This document shows, piece after piece, positions 9,767 to 18,732 of a DNA stretch of 64,000 nucleotides. The DNA is from Lachnospiraceae bacterium (GTDB lineage: Bacteria; Bacillota; Clostridia; Lachnospirales; Lachnospiraceae): contig CAJTEE010000004.1 of assembly GCA_910575275.1 (NCBI GenBank), forward strand, positions 43,703 through 107,702, written 5' to 3'. The number at the start of each line of letters is the position of its first letter. Within the stretch, counting starts at the first letter, position 1. The notes below the pieces were generated by a model, which did not search any database, was not told the DNA's origin, and worked only from the letters and a program-made list of their open reading frames with translations. The translations under genes and the position numbers were made by a program.

Positions 9767-10033
9767 ATGAGTGATTTCATGGTTCTCCCATTAAACAATA
9801 TAAAGCTCGGTGATACTGTCAAAATCGTCTGTCTGGCCGGTAAGGGGCCCATGCAGGGGCGCCTCGCAGATCTCGGCTTTACGCCCGGAACACAGGTTCT
9901 TTGCGTGCTCCAGCGAAAGAAACGGAATATCGCGGCCTATCTGGTGCGCAATGCCGTCATCGCTCTGCGGGCCGAGGACAGCCAGCTGATCTTTGCGGAA
10001 GAATCCGCCGCGCAGATCGGAGGGGGCCTATGA
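9767..10033 (+). CDS. feoA: FeoA-like ferrous iron transport protein
   Basis: A small SH3-like FeoA-domain protein (about 88 residues) with the family pattern LGDTVKIVCLAGKGPMQGRLADLGFTPGTQV. FeoA assists the FeoB permease in Fe2+ uptake at the cytoplasmic face. Neither candidate start (ATG 9767 or ATG 9779) has a good ribosome site, so the exact N-terminus is uncertain. The stop codon overlaps the feoB start as ATGA, which implies translational coupling. Confidence 0.85.
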   Translation: MSDFMVLPLNNIKLGDTVKIVCLAGKGPMQGRLADLGFTPGTQVLCVLQRKKRNIAAYLVRNAVIALRAEDSQLIFAEESAAQIGGGL

Positions 10034-11958
10034 CGCGCAGAGTCGCCCTCGTGGGAAATCCAAATGTTGGGAAAAGTACGATCTTCAACGCGTTGACCGG
10101 CCTGCATCAGCATACGGGCAACTGGGCGGGTGTAACCGTTTCCTGTACCTTTGGAGACTTCTCCATCGACGGACAGAAATTTTCTGCCATCGACCTGCCG
10201 GGAATCTATTCCTTTGACGTGCGCTCACAGGAGGAGGCTGTCACCAGGGATTATGTCCGCAGCGAGGACTTTGACACTCTGCTTTTGATCTGCGACGCGA
10301 CCTGCTTAGAACGTGGACTCCACCTTCTGGCTCAGGCAGCCGAACTTTTGAGGGAGCGCACCGAAACGCATTCCCTCCCGCAGACCATCCTCTGTGTCAA
10401 TCTCTGCGATGAAGCGAAAAAAAAGGGGATCTGCATTGATTTTTCCCTTCTGCAACAAAAACTCAAAATCCCGGTTGTCGCCTGCTCGGCACGAACAAAA
10501 AGCGGTCTCAGGAATCTAAAGCAGGCGCTCGCAAATGATCCCGGCCCCACGCCCGTTTGCTTTGCCTGTCCGGTCTTTGCCTCCTGTTCGCTCACAGAAG
10601 CTCTCCCCATACAGAGGCTTCCGGCTCCCTTTGATCCCGCAGAAACGGCAGGCAAAGTCGTCACCTACACAAGAAGCGACTACAGACGTCGGGAAGAAAA
10701 GCTCGACCGGCTTCTCACCGGCCCGGTAAGCGGCGGACTGATTATGTGCCTGCTTCTTGTCGGCGTTTTCTGGCTCACCATTACAGGAGCCAACTATCCC
10801 TCCTCGCTTCTGTGGGACTTTTTCTTTGGCATTGAGACGTTTCTCGCAGAGAGTGCACAGACCGCTGGACTTCCTGACTGGCTGATCGGCGCAGGCATCT
10901 ATGGGGTTTTCCGCGTCGTGTCCTGGATCGTCTCCGTCATGCTGCCGCCGATGGCGATCTTCTTTCCGCTGTTTACGCTTCTGGAGGATTTCGGCTATCT
11001 TCCCCGGGCTGCCTTTAACATGGACGGTGCCTTCCATAAATGCCGCGCCTGCGGGAAGCAGTGCCTCACGATGGCGATGGGGCTGGGCTGCAACGCCGCC
11101 GGAGTCGTGGGCTGCCGGATTATTGATTCGCCGAGGGAGCGCCTGATCGCGATCCTGACAAACAGCCTTGTCCCCTGCAACGGCCGTTTCCCGCTTCTCT
11201 TGACGATGATCTCCCTGTTTTTCATGGGCGGCACCGGTTTTTGGACGGCAGGCGAAACCGCCGCCTTAAGTGGCCCGACGGCAGTTTGGGCAGGTTTTCT
11301 TCCGGCTCTCGCCCTGACAGCGTTCATCCTCGCAGGGATTGCCGCGACCCTGGCGTCCTCCTGGCTTTTGTCCCACACGCTTTTAAAGGGCGTTCCCTCG
11401 TCGTTTACGCTGGAGCTGCCGCCTTACAGGCGCCCCCAGCTCGGAAAGGTTCTGGTCCGTTCCCTGTTTGACCGGACGCTGTTTGTCCTGGGCCGTGCCG
11501 TGGCTGTCGCAGCCCCCGCAGGCCTTATGATCTGGCTGACGGCCAATATTACAATCGGAAATCAAAGTCTCCTTTTGTGGTGCTCCGGCTTTTTCGAACC
11601 GCTCGGGCACCTGATGGGTCTTGACGGCATCATCCTGATGGCCTTTATCCTCGGATTTCCCGCCAACGAGATCATACTCCCGATTATCCTGATGGCCTAT
11701 TTACAGACCGGCTGTCTCGTGGACATGAATGACAAATCTGCTCTGGCCGCCCTTCTTCTCTCTCACGGCTGGACCGCCAGGACCGTGGTCTGCATGGCGA
11801 TTTTTTCGCTGTTCCACTGGCCCTGCTCCACGACCTGCCTGACTGTCAGAAAAGAAACCGGAAGCCTGAAGTGGACCGCCGTCGCTTTTCTCCTTCCGAC
11901 CTGCATCGGCGTGATCCTGTGCATCCTGACGACAGCCCTTTGGAATATACTTCCATAG
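10030..11958 (+). CDS. feoB: Ferrous iron transporter FeoB
   Basis: 642 residues. The N-terminal G domain shows G1 GNPNVGKST, G3 DLPGIYSF, a G4-type NLCDE and G5 SARTKSG. A membrane domain follows with the two Gate regions, including the cysteine-rich segment CRACGKQCLTMAMGLGCNAAGVVGCRI split across the first gate and PCNGRFPLLL. It imports Fe2+ driven or gated by GTP hydrolysis. ATG 10030 overlaps the feoA stop and follows GGAGGGGG. The gene is complete. The repeat copy B begins only 11 bases after its stop. Confidence 0.95.
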   Translation: MTRRVALVGNPNVGKSTIFNALTGLHQHTGNWAGVTVSCTFGDFSIDGQKFSAIDLPGIYSFDVRSQEEAVTRDYVRSEDFDTLLLICDATCLERGLHLLAQAAELLRERTETHSLPQTILCVNLCDEAKKKGICIDFSLLQQKLKIPVVACSARTKSGLRNLKQALANDPGPTPVCFACPVFASCSLTEALPIQRLPAPFDPAETAGKVVTYTRSDYRRREEKLDRLLTGPVSGGLIMCLLLVGVFWLTITGANYPSSLLWDFFFGIETFLAESAQTAGLPDWLIGAGIYGVFRVVSWIVSVMLPPMAIFFPLFTLLEDFGYLPRAAFNMDGAFHKCRACGKQCLTMAMGLGCNAAGVVGCRIIDSPRERLIAILTNSLVPCNGRFPLLLTMISLFFMGGTGFWTAGETAALSGPTAVWAGFLPALALTAFILAGIAATLASSWLLSHTLLKGVPSSFTLELPPYRRPQLGKVLVRSLFDRTLFVLGRAVAVAAPAGLMIWLTANITIGNQSLLLWCSGFFEPLGHLMGLDGIILMAFILGFPANEIILPIILMAYLQTGCLVDMNDKSALAALLLSHGWTARTVVCMAIFSLFHWPCSTTCLTVRKETGSLKWTAVAFLLPTCIGVILCILTTALWNILP

Positions 11959-11968
11959 CATCCAAGGT

Positions 11969-12110
11969 AAAAAAGTGTGCGCTCCACGCACACTCGCGCC
12001 GAAGCGCGGCTGTGTCAGCAGTCATCTTCCTTGACACGTAGTGTGCATCCTGACTCAGCAGAGCCTTTTGCCTTATAGGAAATTTCGAAGGAATTTCCTA
12101 TAAGGCAAAA
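11969..12110. repeat. Dispersed intergenic repeat family, copy B
   Basis: It starts AAAAAAGTGTGCGC, followed by a GTGTGCG/CGCACAC hairpin and GTGCATCCTGA. It ends in a perfect 19-base inverted repeat (12066-12084 with 12092-12110, core CCTTATAGGAAATT) with a 7-base loop. It is collinear with copy A. Its right end merges with the truncated peptidase pseudogene, so the element may mark the deletion or insertion point. Confidence 0.75.
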
Positions 12111-12462
12111 ACACGCTTTCGGAGAGAAGCTGGATCTTTGCGGGCGCGCAGAGGAGCTTTGTCAGCGGCTTTGGTTCACCGCTTAAGGGGTCAAAACGGA
12201 GCACCTTGACACCGTTAGGCACACGTTTGCATAGAAGCAGCGCATCTTCCCCGGCCGACCAGACGATATCGTCAAACGAAGAAAGCGGTATGTTTAAAGC
12301 GGCGCGCCCATTGCAGTCAATGACATGAAATGTTTTCTGATAACAGTCGTTTCGCTCATCCGAGCACAGCAGCGTATACGAAATTCAATTTCCGCCCTTT
12401 GACCATCTGGGATCACTGACATACTCATATTCTAAAAACGTTCTTTGATTGATACGGTTCAT
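12085..12462 (-). pseudogene. Truncated S9-family (prolyl oligopeptidase-like) peptidase remnant
   Basis: From ATG 12462 the frame reads MNRINQRTFLEYEYVSDPRW, hits an in-frame TGA (12385-12387), then continues as ISYTLLCSDERNDCYQKTF. It stays open with beta-propeller-like sequence (SSFDDIVWSAGEDALLLC, LRFDPLSGEPKPLT) until it runs into the hairpin of repeat B. This resembles the N-terminal propeller of S9 acyl-aminoacyl peptidases. The catalytic C-terminal domain is entirely absent. It is therefore a dead gene with a nonsense codon and a 3' truncation. The family call is by pattern only. Confidence 0.55.
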
Positions 12463-12471
12463 AGGCTCCGA

Positions 12472-12960
12472 TTACCATCCAGTCCCTGCAGCAATGATAA
12501 GGAATACGCAGCAGATTACGAAGACGATCATATAAAGCGGAATCACAAGTTTAAATCAATCCTTCAGCGTGCATCGCGCCGCGGCAAGACAGCCGACGAG
12601 AGGAGCACACGCAGGATTGAGCAGATTGGTAAAGCCGTCCCCCAGTTGATAGGCGAGCACTGCCGTCTGACGGCAAACACCGATCAAATCCGATAAAGTC
12701 GCCATAATCGGCATAACGGCGACCGCCTGTGCACTGCCGGAGGGAATCGCTAAATTGATAACAGCATTCGCAATGAGCATACCGATTGCAACAAGCGTGC
12801 TGTTAAGGCCCGAAAGCGCCATGGACAAATAGTAAACCACCGTATACAATTTTCCGGAGAGGGAAAAGATTGTGGGTACCGCGCAAGCCCGTATCATGAC
12901 AACGATCGGGATGATTTGGCGCTGTGTCCCGTCAATAAATCCTTCCATGATCTTGTCCAC
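12472..12960 (-). pseudogene. C-terminal remnant of a YfcC-type basic amino-acid/dicarboxylate carrier
   Basis: The frame shows membrane-type sequence typical of the YfcC/AbgT-like C-terminus: VYYLSMALSGLNSTLVAIGM, NLAIPSGSAQAVAVMPIMA, LIGVCRQTAVLAYQLGDGF. After CTLKD there is an in-frame TGA (12556-12558). The same frame then continues as FKLVIPLYMIVFVICCVFL to a true stop at 12472. The N-terminal two thirds are missing. It is the middle of three decayed genes in a row and was probably co-transcribed with the peptidase remnant. Confidence 0.6.
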
Positions 12961-12969
12961 GCCCCACCC

Positions 12970-13798
12970 GTTTACCAGGCCGCAGCAGAATGCCCTGTGG
13001 TACAGGCAACGGTAAGCAGGCAGATCGCCGCCCTGGAGGAGGAGTTAGGACTTTTCGAACGCGACAGCCATGGCGTCCACTCCACCCCGGCAGGAAATAC
13101 TCTGGCTGTCTATGCACCCGTACTTCTGGAATACCAAAAAACGGCTGCGGACCGCGTGCGAAACTCCACCGGGGAGGAACAGATCAATATCCGAATCGGC
13201 ATCGGGCCTTATGAGGCATTGCTGATCCGGCCTGTTTTAAAGCTGCTTGTCCAACTGTTTCCTTCCATAGAGTCGATTTGACTGCCTATACTTATCAGGT
13301 GCTGATGACACGGTCCCGAAACGATATTCTGGATCTTGCCGTCTGCAATGAATTGTGCGTCAAAATTTTATGCCAAAGCTGATCCCGCAGAAGCTATACG
13401 ACGAAAATTGGCAGGTCACGGCGGCAAAGGACAGCCCTCTTTGGAAATTGGATGAACCGGAACGCGGCATGCTGAAGGAGCAGACGATTATAACACTTGT
13501 AAACGATCAGTATGATTCGGTCCACAGACATTGTATTAAACACCGGCTGGGCAAAAGAATGATTGAAACCAATTTTTTAATGACCCAGCTTGAACTCGTC
13601 AATGCCGGGCTGGAGATCGCAATTTTACCGCCCTTCGTTCAAAAGCAGCTTCCCCCGGGTGTGATTATGAGGGATATCTTGAAAATTCCCCTCTCCGTTC
13701 CCTTTTTCGCCATCTATTCTCCTCAATGGTCCGTTTTGTTCAGCCCGGGTACGATCCCGAATTTTCAGGGCACCGATACCTTTTCTTTAATACAGTAG
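12970..13798 (+). pseudogene. Frameshifted LysR-family regulator remnant
   Basis: The first frame holds the LysR HTH (VVQATVSRQIAALEEELG, LFERDSHGV, TPAGNTLAVYA) without a proper N-terminus and ends at 13281. Effector-domain sequence continues in a second frame (LTAYTYQVLMTRSRNDILDL) and then in the frame starting near 13355 (LVNDQYDSVHRHCIKH, TQLELVNAGLEIAILP). At least two frameshifts and a 5' deletion are needed to explain this. It was presumably the divergent regulator of the neighbouring carrier/peptidase genes before all three decayed. Confidence 0.65.
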
Positions 13799-13823
13799 CA
13801 CAATTCGTTCTTTTTTCCACAGT

Positions 13824-13862
13824 AAAAGGCCCTCCCGGGAATCCGCCCTAGGAGAGCCTTTT
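13824..13862 (-). terminator. Terminator of the TAXI-TRAP operon
   Basis: Imperfect stem AAAAGGCCCTCC / GGAGAGCCTTTT with T-run ends on both strands. It lies 18 bases beyond the TRAP permease stop and just past the LysR pseudogene. Confidence 0.65.
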
Positions 13863-13879
13863 CTCATGTGATTCTTCTT

Positions 13880-15850
13880 TTACGCCACTGCCTTCTTCTT
13901 TCCGGAAATCTGCCATGCCACGGAAATCCCGACGAGCACGATGCCGATGATATCGGTCACGGTGCCCGGAATCAGCATGCAGAGACCTCCCGCGACGGAA
14001 AGAAGCCTCTGAATCGGATTCATATTGGCAAACATATAGCCCTCAAGACCGGCCGCGACACCGAACAGGCCGATTAATGAGGTAACCACGATCAGAACTA
14101 CATCGACTACACCGGCGTCAATAAAGAGCATCGCCGGATTAAAGGCGAAGATATACGGTACGATAAAGGCCGCGATCGCAAGGCGCGATGCGTTAATAGC
14201 CGTTTTCATCGGGTTCGATTTTGCGATTGCCGAACCCGCGTAGGCGGCCAGGGCAACCGGCGGCGTAATATCCGCGACGATCCCGAAGTAAAATACGAAC
14301 ATATTCGCCGCGATCTTATTGATCCCCATGCCGTTGACGAGGATCGGCGCGCAGGTCGTCGCCATGATGATATAGTTTGCGGTCGTCGGGACTCCCATGC
14401 CGAGTACGATACAGGTAAGCATCGTAAGGAACAGGGCAATGATCACACGGTCGCCTGCAACGCCGACAATCGCGGAGATCAAAAGCTGGCCGAGTCCGGT
14501 CATCGTGACGACGCCGGCAATGATGCCTGCGATGCCACAGGAGACCGCCACCGAAAGCGTATTCTTTCCGCCCGTCTCAAGCGCATTGACAAAACGCGTC
14601 AGGTTCATTCTCGTCTGCTTGTTCGGCATGCTGACGAGGATTGCAAGAATCGTCGCGATCACGGCCGCACGGGACATGGTAAAGCCTTTCATGACCATGA
14701 CCACCAGGGCGACTAACGGAACCAAAAGATATCCCTGCCTGACAAACAGCGGAACAAACTTCGGAAGATCCTCTTTGGCGATTCCCTTTAAGCCAAGCCG
14801 CTTTGCCTCCAAGTGAACCGTGATAAAAATACCGGTAAAATACAAAAGCGCAGGGAAAATCGCACGCATGGCGATCTCTCCGTACTGGACGCCGACCATC
14901 TCCGCCATCAGAAACGCGGCGGCACCCATGATCGGCGGCATGATCTGGCCTCCGGTGGAGGAGGCAGCCTCAACGGCGCCTGCAAACTCTCCCTGATACC
15001 CGGTTTTTTTCATTAACGGAATCGTGACGGAACCGGTCGTAACCGTGTTTCCTACCGAGCTTCCGGATACCATACCACAGAGCGCGGAGGAGATGACGGC
15101 TACCTTTGCCGGGCCTCCGGTGGAGGCGCCTGCCAGGGAATTGGCCAGCTGGATAAAGAACTCCGAGATGCCGGTCGCCTCTAAGAAAGCACCAAACAGG
15201 ATAAACAGCGCAATATAAGTCGAACACACGCCGATCGGTGTGCCGATGACGCCGCTGGTCGTATAGAACAGGTTATAAATGACCGACTTCAAAACGGCGC
15301 CAAACGCGCGGCCGGAATCAAGGCCAGTGTAAAACGCATAGCAGACAAAAGCAGTCGCCACACAGAGAATCGGAATACCGACGGCGCGGCGGCATGCCTC
15401 GACGAGCACGAGAATGCCGATGACGCCTACATAGACCTCAATCTGGCTAATACGCGTCGCATGGCTGATGATCGTCTTAAAATTGACAACAAAATAAAAA
15501 AATGCTCCGCTGCCGAGTATCATCAGGACAATATCAATCACGGACATGCGGTTGACCTTCGTACTGCCCTTCTTTGCCGGATATACAAGGAACACCAGAA
15601 TAATCACGATTCCGACAAACAGTGACCGCCGGACGCGCTCATCCCAGTTTGCGAACAGGTTCATATACACCATCAGGATGGAAAATGCTGCCAAAAGATA
15701 ACGGATTATTGTCTTCGGCATGCCTTCCCAGATGCGGGTATTGGACTCTCTGTCATACTTTTTCATAATGGCTTCGACGTCTTCTGCCGTCCCGGTGGAC
15801 ATATCCTCCGCCGGAGCCGTGTTGACCTTCATTTTGTCCTTTTCTGCCAT
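13880..15850 (-). CDS. TAXI-type TRAP transporter permease, fused small and large subunits
   Basis: 656 residues with many membrane helices. The N-terminal part (about 60-200) corresponds to the 4-helix DctQ-type subunit. The remainder is the 12-helix DctM-type subunit, with GASTGGPAKVAVISSALCGM, SVGNTVTTGSVTIPLMKKTG and LGMGVPTTANYIIM. Such fusions are the rule for TAXI systems. It takes up an organic solute delivered by the binding protein encoded two genes upstream, driven by an ion gradient. ATG 15850 is preferred to ATG 15859 because GGAGGGG lies about 10 bases before it. It is the last gene of the three-gene operon. Confidence 0.9.
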   Translation of the reverse strand: MAEKDKMKVNTAPAEDMSTGTAEDVEAIMKKYDRESNTRIWEGMPKTIIRYLLAAFSILMVYMNLFANWDERVRRSLFVGIVIILVFLVYPAKKGSTKVNRMSVIDIVLMILGSGAFFYFVVNFKTIISHATRISQIEVYVGVIGILVLVEACRRAVGIPILCVATAFVCYAFYTGLDSGRAFGAVLKSVIYNLFYTTSGVIGTPIGVCSTYIALFILFGAFLEATGISEFFIQLANSLAGASTGGPAKVAVISSALCGMVSGSSVGNTVTTGSVTIPLMKKTGYQGEFAGAVEAASSTGGQIMPPIMGAAAFLMAEMVGVQYGEIAMRAIFPALLYFTGIFITVHLEAKRLGLKGIAKEDLPKFVPLFVRQGYLLVPLVALVVMVMKGFTMSRAAVIATILAILVSMPNKQTRMNLTRFVNALETGGKNTLSVAVSCGIAGIIAGVVTMTGLGQLLISAIVGVAGDRVIIALFLTMLTCIVLGMGVPTTANYIIMATTCAPILVNGMGINKIAANMFVFYFGIVADITPPVALAAYAGSAIAKSNPMKTAINASRLAIAAFIVPYIFAFNPAMLFIDAGVVDVVLIVVTSLIGLFGVAAGLEGYMFANMNPIQRLLSVAGGLCMLIPGTVTDIIGIVLVGISVAWQISGKKKAVA

Positions 15851-15865
15851 AAAACACACCCCTCC

Positions 15866-16357
15866 TTAATAAAATTTATGTTCACAAGAGAACTCCACCT
15901 TACTGTTGCGGCCGCAGAGCTCTCTTAAGCTGATTTCCTCCCCGTGGATCGTGAGCGTATGGTCCGAGACCGTACCCACGATATAAGACAGATACGGCAT
16001 TTCCCGGTCAAAGCCGGTCACGATCATCTCGCCGTTCTCTCCGATTTCAAGCTTCTGCCCTTCTTCAATCTCCGTCTGGACGCCTGCCCCAAAGTTATAA
16101 TAGATCGTTTGGACCACATAGATGGCATGGCCCCTGATCTGATAGACGTCCGTGAGCGGATACTGATTCACCGAGTGGATAAACATAACGGAAAATTCAT
16201 CCCCCTCCGAGACACGGAAGCGGGCGTATTCTTCTTTGGTGTCCCCGTTCCTCAAGACCAGATAATCTCCGCTTCGCAGGGCAAATAGGACAACGGCTGC
16301 AATAATAGCAACCATTATTGCAGCCATTGTAAGGTTTCTTACTGTTTTTTTCTCCAA
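15866..16357 (-). CDS. DUF1850 domain protein associated with TAXI-TRAP
   Basis: 163 residues with one N-terminal membrane anchor (about 8-27) followed by an extracytoplasmic beta-rich domain. The pattern FSVMFIHSVNQYPLTDVYQI matches the DUF1850 family, which is commonly encoded between TAXI binding proteins and their fused permeases. It has 6-base and 15-base gaps to its neighbours. Its role in transport is not known. Confidence 0.8.
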   Translation of the reverse strand: MEKKTVRNLTMAAIMVAIIAAVVLFALRSGDYLVLRNGDTKEEYARFRVSEGDEFSVMFIHSVNQYPLTDVYQIRGHAIYVVQTIYYNFGAGVQTEIEEGQKLEIGENGEMIVTGFDREMPYLSYIVGTVSDHTLTIHGEEISLRELCGRNSKVEFSCEHKFY

Positions 16358-16363
16358 CTTTTC

Positions 16364-17398
16364 TTACTTGATCGCTCCGACTTCCTTGAAATACTTCTCA
16401 GCGCCCGGATGGAACGGAACCGAAATACCGCTTACCGCATACTCAAGGCTTAACTCCTCGCCCTTCGCATGTGCCGCCGCAATCTCGCTCTGGTTTTCAA
16501 AGATCGCCTTGGTCAGATTGTAGACGGAATCCTCGGAAAGATTCGGGGAGCAGATCAGGGTAGCCTTGATGGCAACGGTCTGTACATCGTTGTCTACGCC
16601 CTTATAGGAGCCGCCCGGAATCGGGTACGTGGTGTAGAACGGATGGGCATCCGCAAGAGCCTTCGCATGCTCGTCATCAATCTCAAGGAGGTTGATGGAA
16701 TTTGTGGTCGCCAGCTCTACGATCGCCGTAGTCGGCGCGCCTGCCGTACAGAAGAAGGCGTCAATCTTGCCGTCCTTGATCGCGTCTGCGGAATCTCCGA
16801 AGCCGAGGTTGTTTACTTCGATGTCGTCAAAGGTGATGCCGTAGGCCTCGAGGATCTGGCGCGCGTTGAACTCAACGCCTGAGCCTGCGTCTCCGACGGA
16901 AACTCTCTTGCCCTTTAAGTCTTCGATGGATTTGATGTCCCCGGTGGAAACAACCTGGCAGACCTCTGCGTAGAGGGCCGCAACGGTAGCGAACTCGGTC
17001 GCCGCGCCCTCCTCTGCGAACAGATCGGTCCCGTTATAGGCGTAATCCATGACGTCGTTCTGGACAATCGCCAGATCCGCCTCCCCGTCGTTTACAAGGA
17101 AAATATTCGCCTTGGAAGCGCCTGTGGACTGTACATTGATGTTAAGTCCGATATTCTTGCTGTTCAGTACGTTCGCGATTACGCCGCCGAACGCGTAGTA
17201 TGTACCGGTGGTTCCGCCGGTGCCCATCGTAACCTTGACGGCGTCTTGGGAAGCCGCCGGGGCTGCCGTGGTCTCTGCTGCCGCTGCCGTCGTCTCTGCC
17301 GCTGCCGTCTGGCCTGAGCCGGAATTACCTGAGCAGGCCGTTAGAAGCATCGAGCAGCCAAGTGCGAGTGCAAGTAATGCGGAAAATCTCTTTTTCAT
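16364..17398 (-). CDS. TAXI-family TRAP solute-binding lipoprotein
   Basis: 344 residues. A lipoprotein signal is present (MKKRFSALLALALG, lipobox LLTAC). A low-complexity Ala/Thr/Glu linker follows, then the TAXI domain opening VTMGTGGTTGTYYAFGGVIA. Other family features are DLAIVQNDVMDYAYNG and KRVSVGDAGSGVEFNARQIL. TAXI proteins often bind glutamate or other carboxylates; the substrate here is unknown. ATG 17398 follows AGGAGG and is chosen over the in-frame ATG at 17518. First gene of the operon. Confidence 0.92.
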   Translation of the reverse strand: MKKRFSALLALALGCSMLLTACSGNSGSGQTAAAETTAAAAETTAAPAASQDAVKVTMGTGGTTGTYYAFGGVIANVLNSKNIGLNINVQSTGASKANIFLVNDGEADLAIVQNDVMDYAYNGTDLFAEEGAATEFATVAALYAEVCQVVSTGDIKSIEDLKGKRVSVGDAGSGVEFNARQILEAYGITFDDIEVNNLGFGDSADAIKDGKIDAFFCTAGAPTTAIVELATTNSINLLEIDDEHAKALADAHPFYTTYPIPGGSYKGVDNDVQTVAIKATLICSPNLSEDSVYNLTKAIFENQSEIAAAHAKGEELSLEYAVSGISVPFHPGAEKYFKEVGAIK

Positions 17399-17458
17399 AA
17401 AAACTGCCTCCTTTTTGTCCTCCCTGTTCCCGGTATGGAAACACGGGGTAATACATAT

Positions 17459-17487
17459 AGTATACCGTAAATTGGTAAATTTTGCAA
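17459..17487 (-). promoter_or_regulatory. Promoter of the TAXI-TRAP operon
   Basis: Minus strand: TTGCAA, 17 bases, TATACT, about 60 bases upstream of the binding-protein start. Confidence 0.65.
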
Positions 17488-17606
17488 CAATAAAAATCCA
17501 TTTTGAATTCTGTCGCATTTTTCAAACAAATCAAGCTCCCGCGTACCAGCCACCTGACAGTCCCGTAAAACGCCCTCCTGTTTTCCCGGCCGCGCTGCGT
17601 TCCCGT

Positions 17607-18731
17607 TTACGGCGTTTCCAAAAGCGTTCCCCGCACCGTGGCCGCAAATTCCTCCAGACGCGTTTCGATCCCCTGTGACCGAAGCGCCGAACCGGGGCTG
17701 TTTCCCGTTTCCAGCATGCAGAAGTTTCCGGGCAGGTAAAACGTCTTGTTCATATTCAGCGCGCCGATCAGCTGTTCCTCTATCAGGTCGCTCCCCGAAT
17801 ATCCGGAAACCACAATCGCAAACATCGCTTTCTCATAAAAGCGCATCGTCCGAAACAGAGCCGTCAGCCGGTTGATAAACGCAGTCAGATTCGCTGACAG
17901 GGCATCGTTGTAATTCGGGCATAAAAGCAGAATTCCGTCCGCCCACTTTACGGCCGGGTATACGTCTTCCACCATTGCCCCGCCGTAAAAGCACTGCCCC
18001 CTCTCTCCAAAATGCAGGCACATCTGATACGGGCAGCCCGAGCAGTCCTCAAGCGTCCCGTTTCGCAGGTTCAGCTCCCGGATCTCCACACCGGCCAGCC
18101 TCTCCTTCACCTGCTCCCACAACGCCATTGTATTGGATGTCCTGTGATTCGATGCGTGGAGTACCAAAAGATGCGGATGCGTTCTTTTTTTCCATACGGA
18201 GGTCAGCACCTGCTCTGCCAGTACTTTTGCACTGTTTTTATAAGCCCCCATCCGGTCGGTTTTGAGATTTGCGGCCTGTACAAGAAAATTGTCAAGCGAC
18301 CCGGTCGCCTCGGTCAGCGGACGGCCAAAAAACGCGCAGCCGGCCCGATTCGCCGCCGCCGCAAGCTCCCTCGCGGCGGATTTCGTATAAAGCTCGCTGT
18401 CCGCGTCGATCAAAAGCCCTGCGGTGCAGCCGGCAAGCCTCTTTTTAGGGAAACCGGAGCGAAGCCATGCCAAAAGCTCATAATAACCGTGATTGATCCC
18501 GTCCGCTCCCAGCGGAATCGCAAACAAAAGCCGCCTTCCGGAAAGTCCCTCCTCTGATGCCGCTTCGACGTCAAACAACTCCTCCATCTTCTCCAATACC
18601 CGCACGGGGAGGCCCTCCAGAGCATGATCCAGCACCACGTCAAGCCTGGCTCTCGCCTGATCGGCTCCCTTCCTCTGCGGATAAATGACAAGCAGTTCCC
18701 GTGTCTCCACTCTGTCCCTCGTTCCTTCCAT
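17607..18731 (-). CDS. Flavodoxin-like NAD(P)H/FMN oxidoreductase with cysteine motif
   Basis: About 374 residues in two halves. The C-terminal half (from LLVLHASNHRTSNTMALWEQV) is a NADPH-dependent FMN-reductase/flavodoxin fold. It carries the compact cysteine cluster CSGCPYQMCLHFGERGQC, as in iron-sulfur flavoproteins, and the flavin-contact segment WADGILLLCPNYNDALSANL. The N-terminal half (LLVIYPQRKGADQAR) looks like a diverged second flavodoxin-like domain. It starts one base after the stop of the dehydrogenase gene, so the two are co-transcribed and probably coupled. It likely moves electrons between a nicotinamide cofactor and a bound flavin. Partner and substrate are unknown. It is the third gene of the operon that begins with the 1617-residue protein. 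Confidence 0.7.
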   Translation of the reverse strand: MEGTRDRVETRELLVIYPQRKGADQARARLDVVLDHALEGLPVRVLEKMEELFDVEAASEEGLSGRRLLFAIPLGADGINHGYYELLAWLRSGFPKKRLAGCTAGLLIDADSELYTKSAARELAAAANRAGCAFFGRPLTEATGSLDNFLVQAANLKTDRMGAYKNSAKVLAEQVLTSVWKKRTHPHLLVLHASNHRTSNTMALWEQVKERLAGVEIRELNLRNGTLEDCSGCPYQMCLHFGERGQCFYGGAMVEDVYPAVKWADGILLLCPNYNDALSANLTAFINRLTALFRTMRFYEKAMFAIVVSGYSGSDLIEEQLIGALNMNKTFYLPGNFCMLETGNSPGSALRSQGIETRLEEFAATVRGTLLETP

Positions 18732-18732
18732 A

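Noticed and set aside
12385-12558. Selenocysteine or TGA-Trp recoding
   Set aside because: TGA is used as a normal stop by genes such as feoA and ssb's upstream neighbour rpsF, and both interrupted genes are also truncated, so they are pseudogenes.
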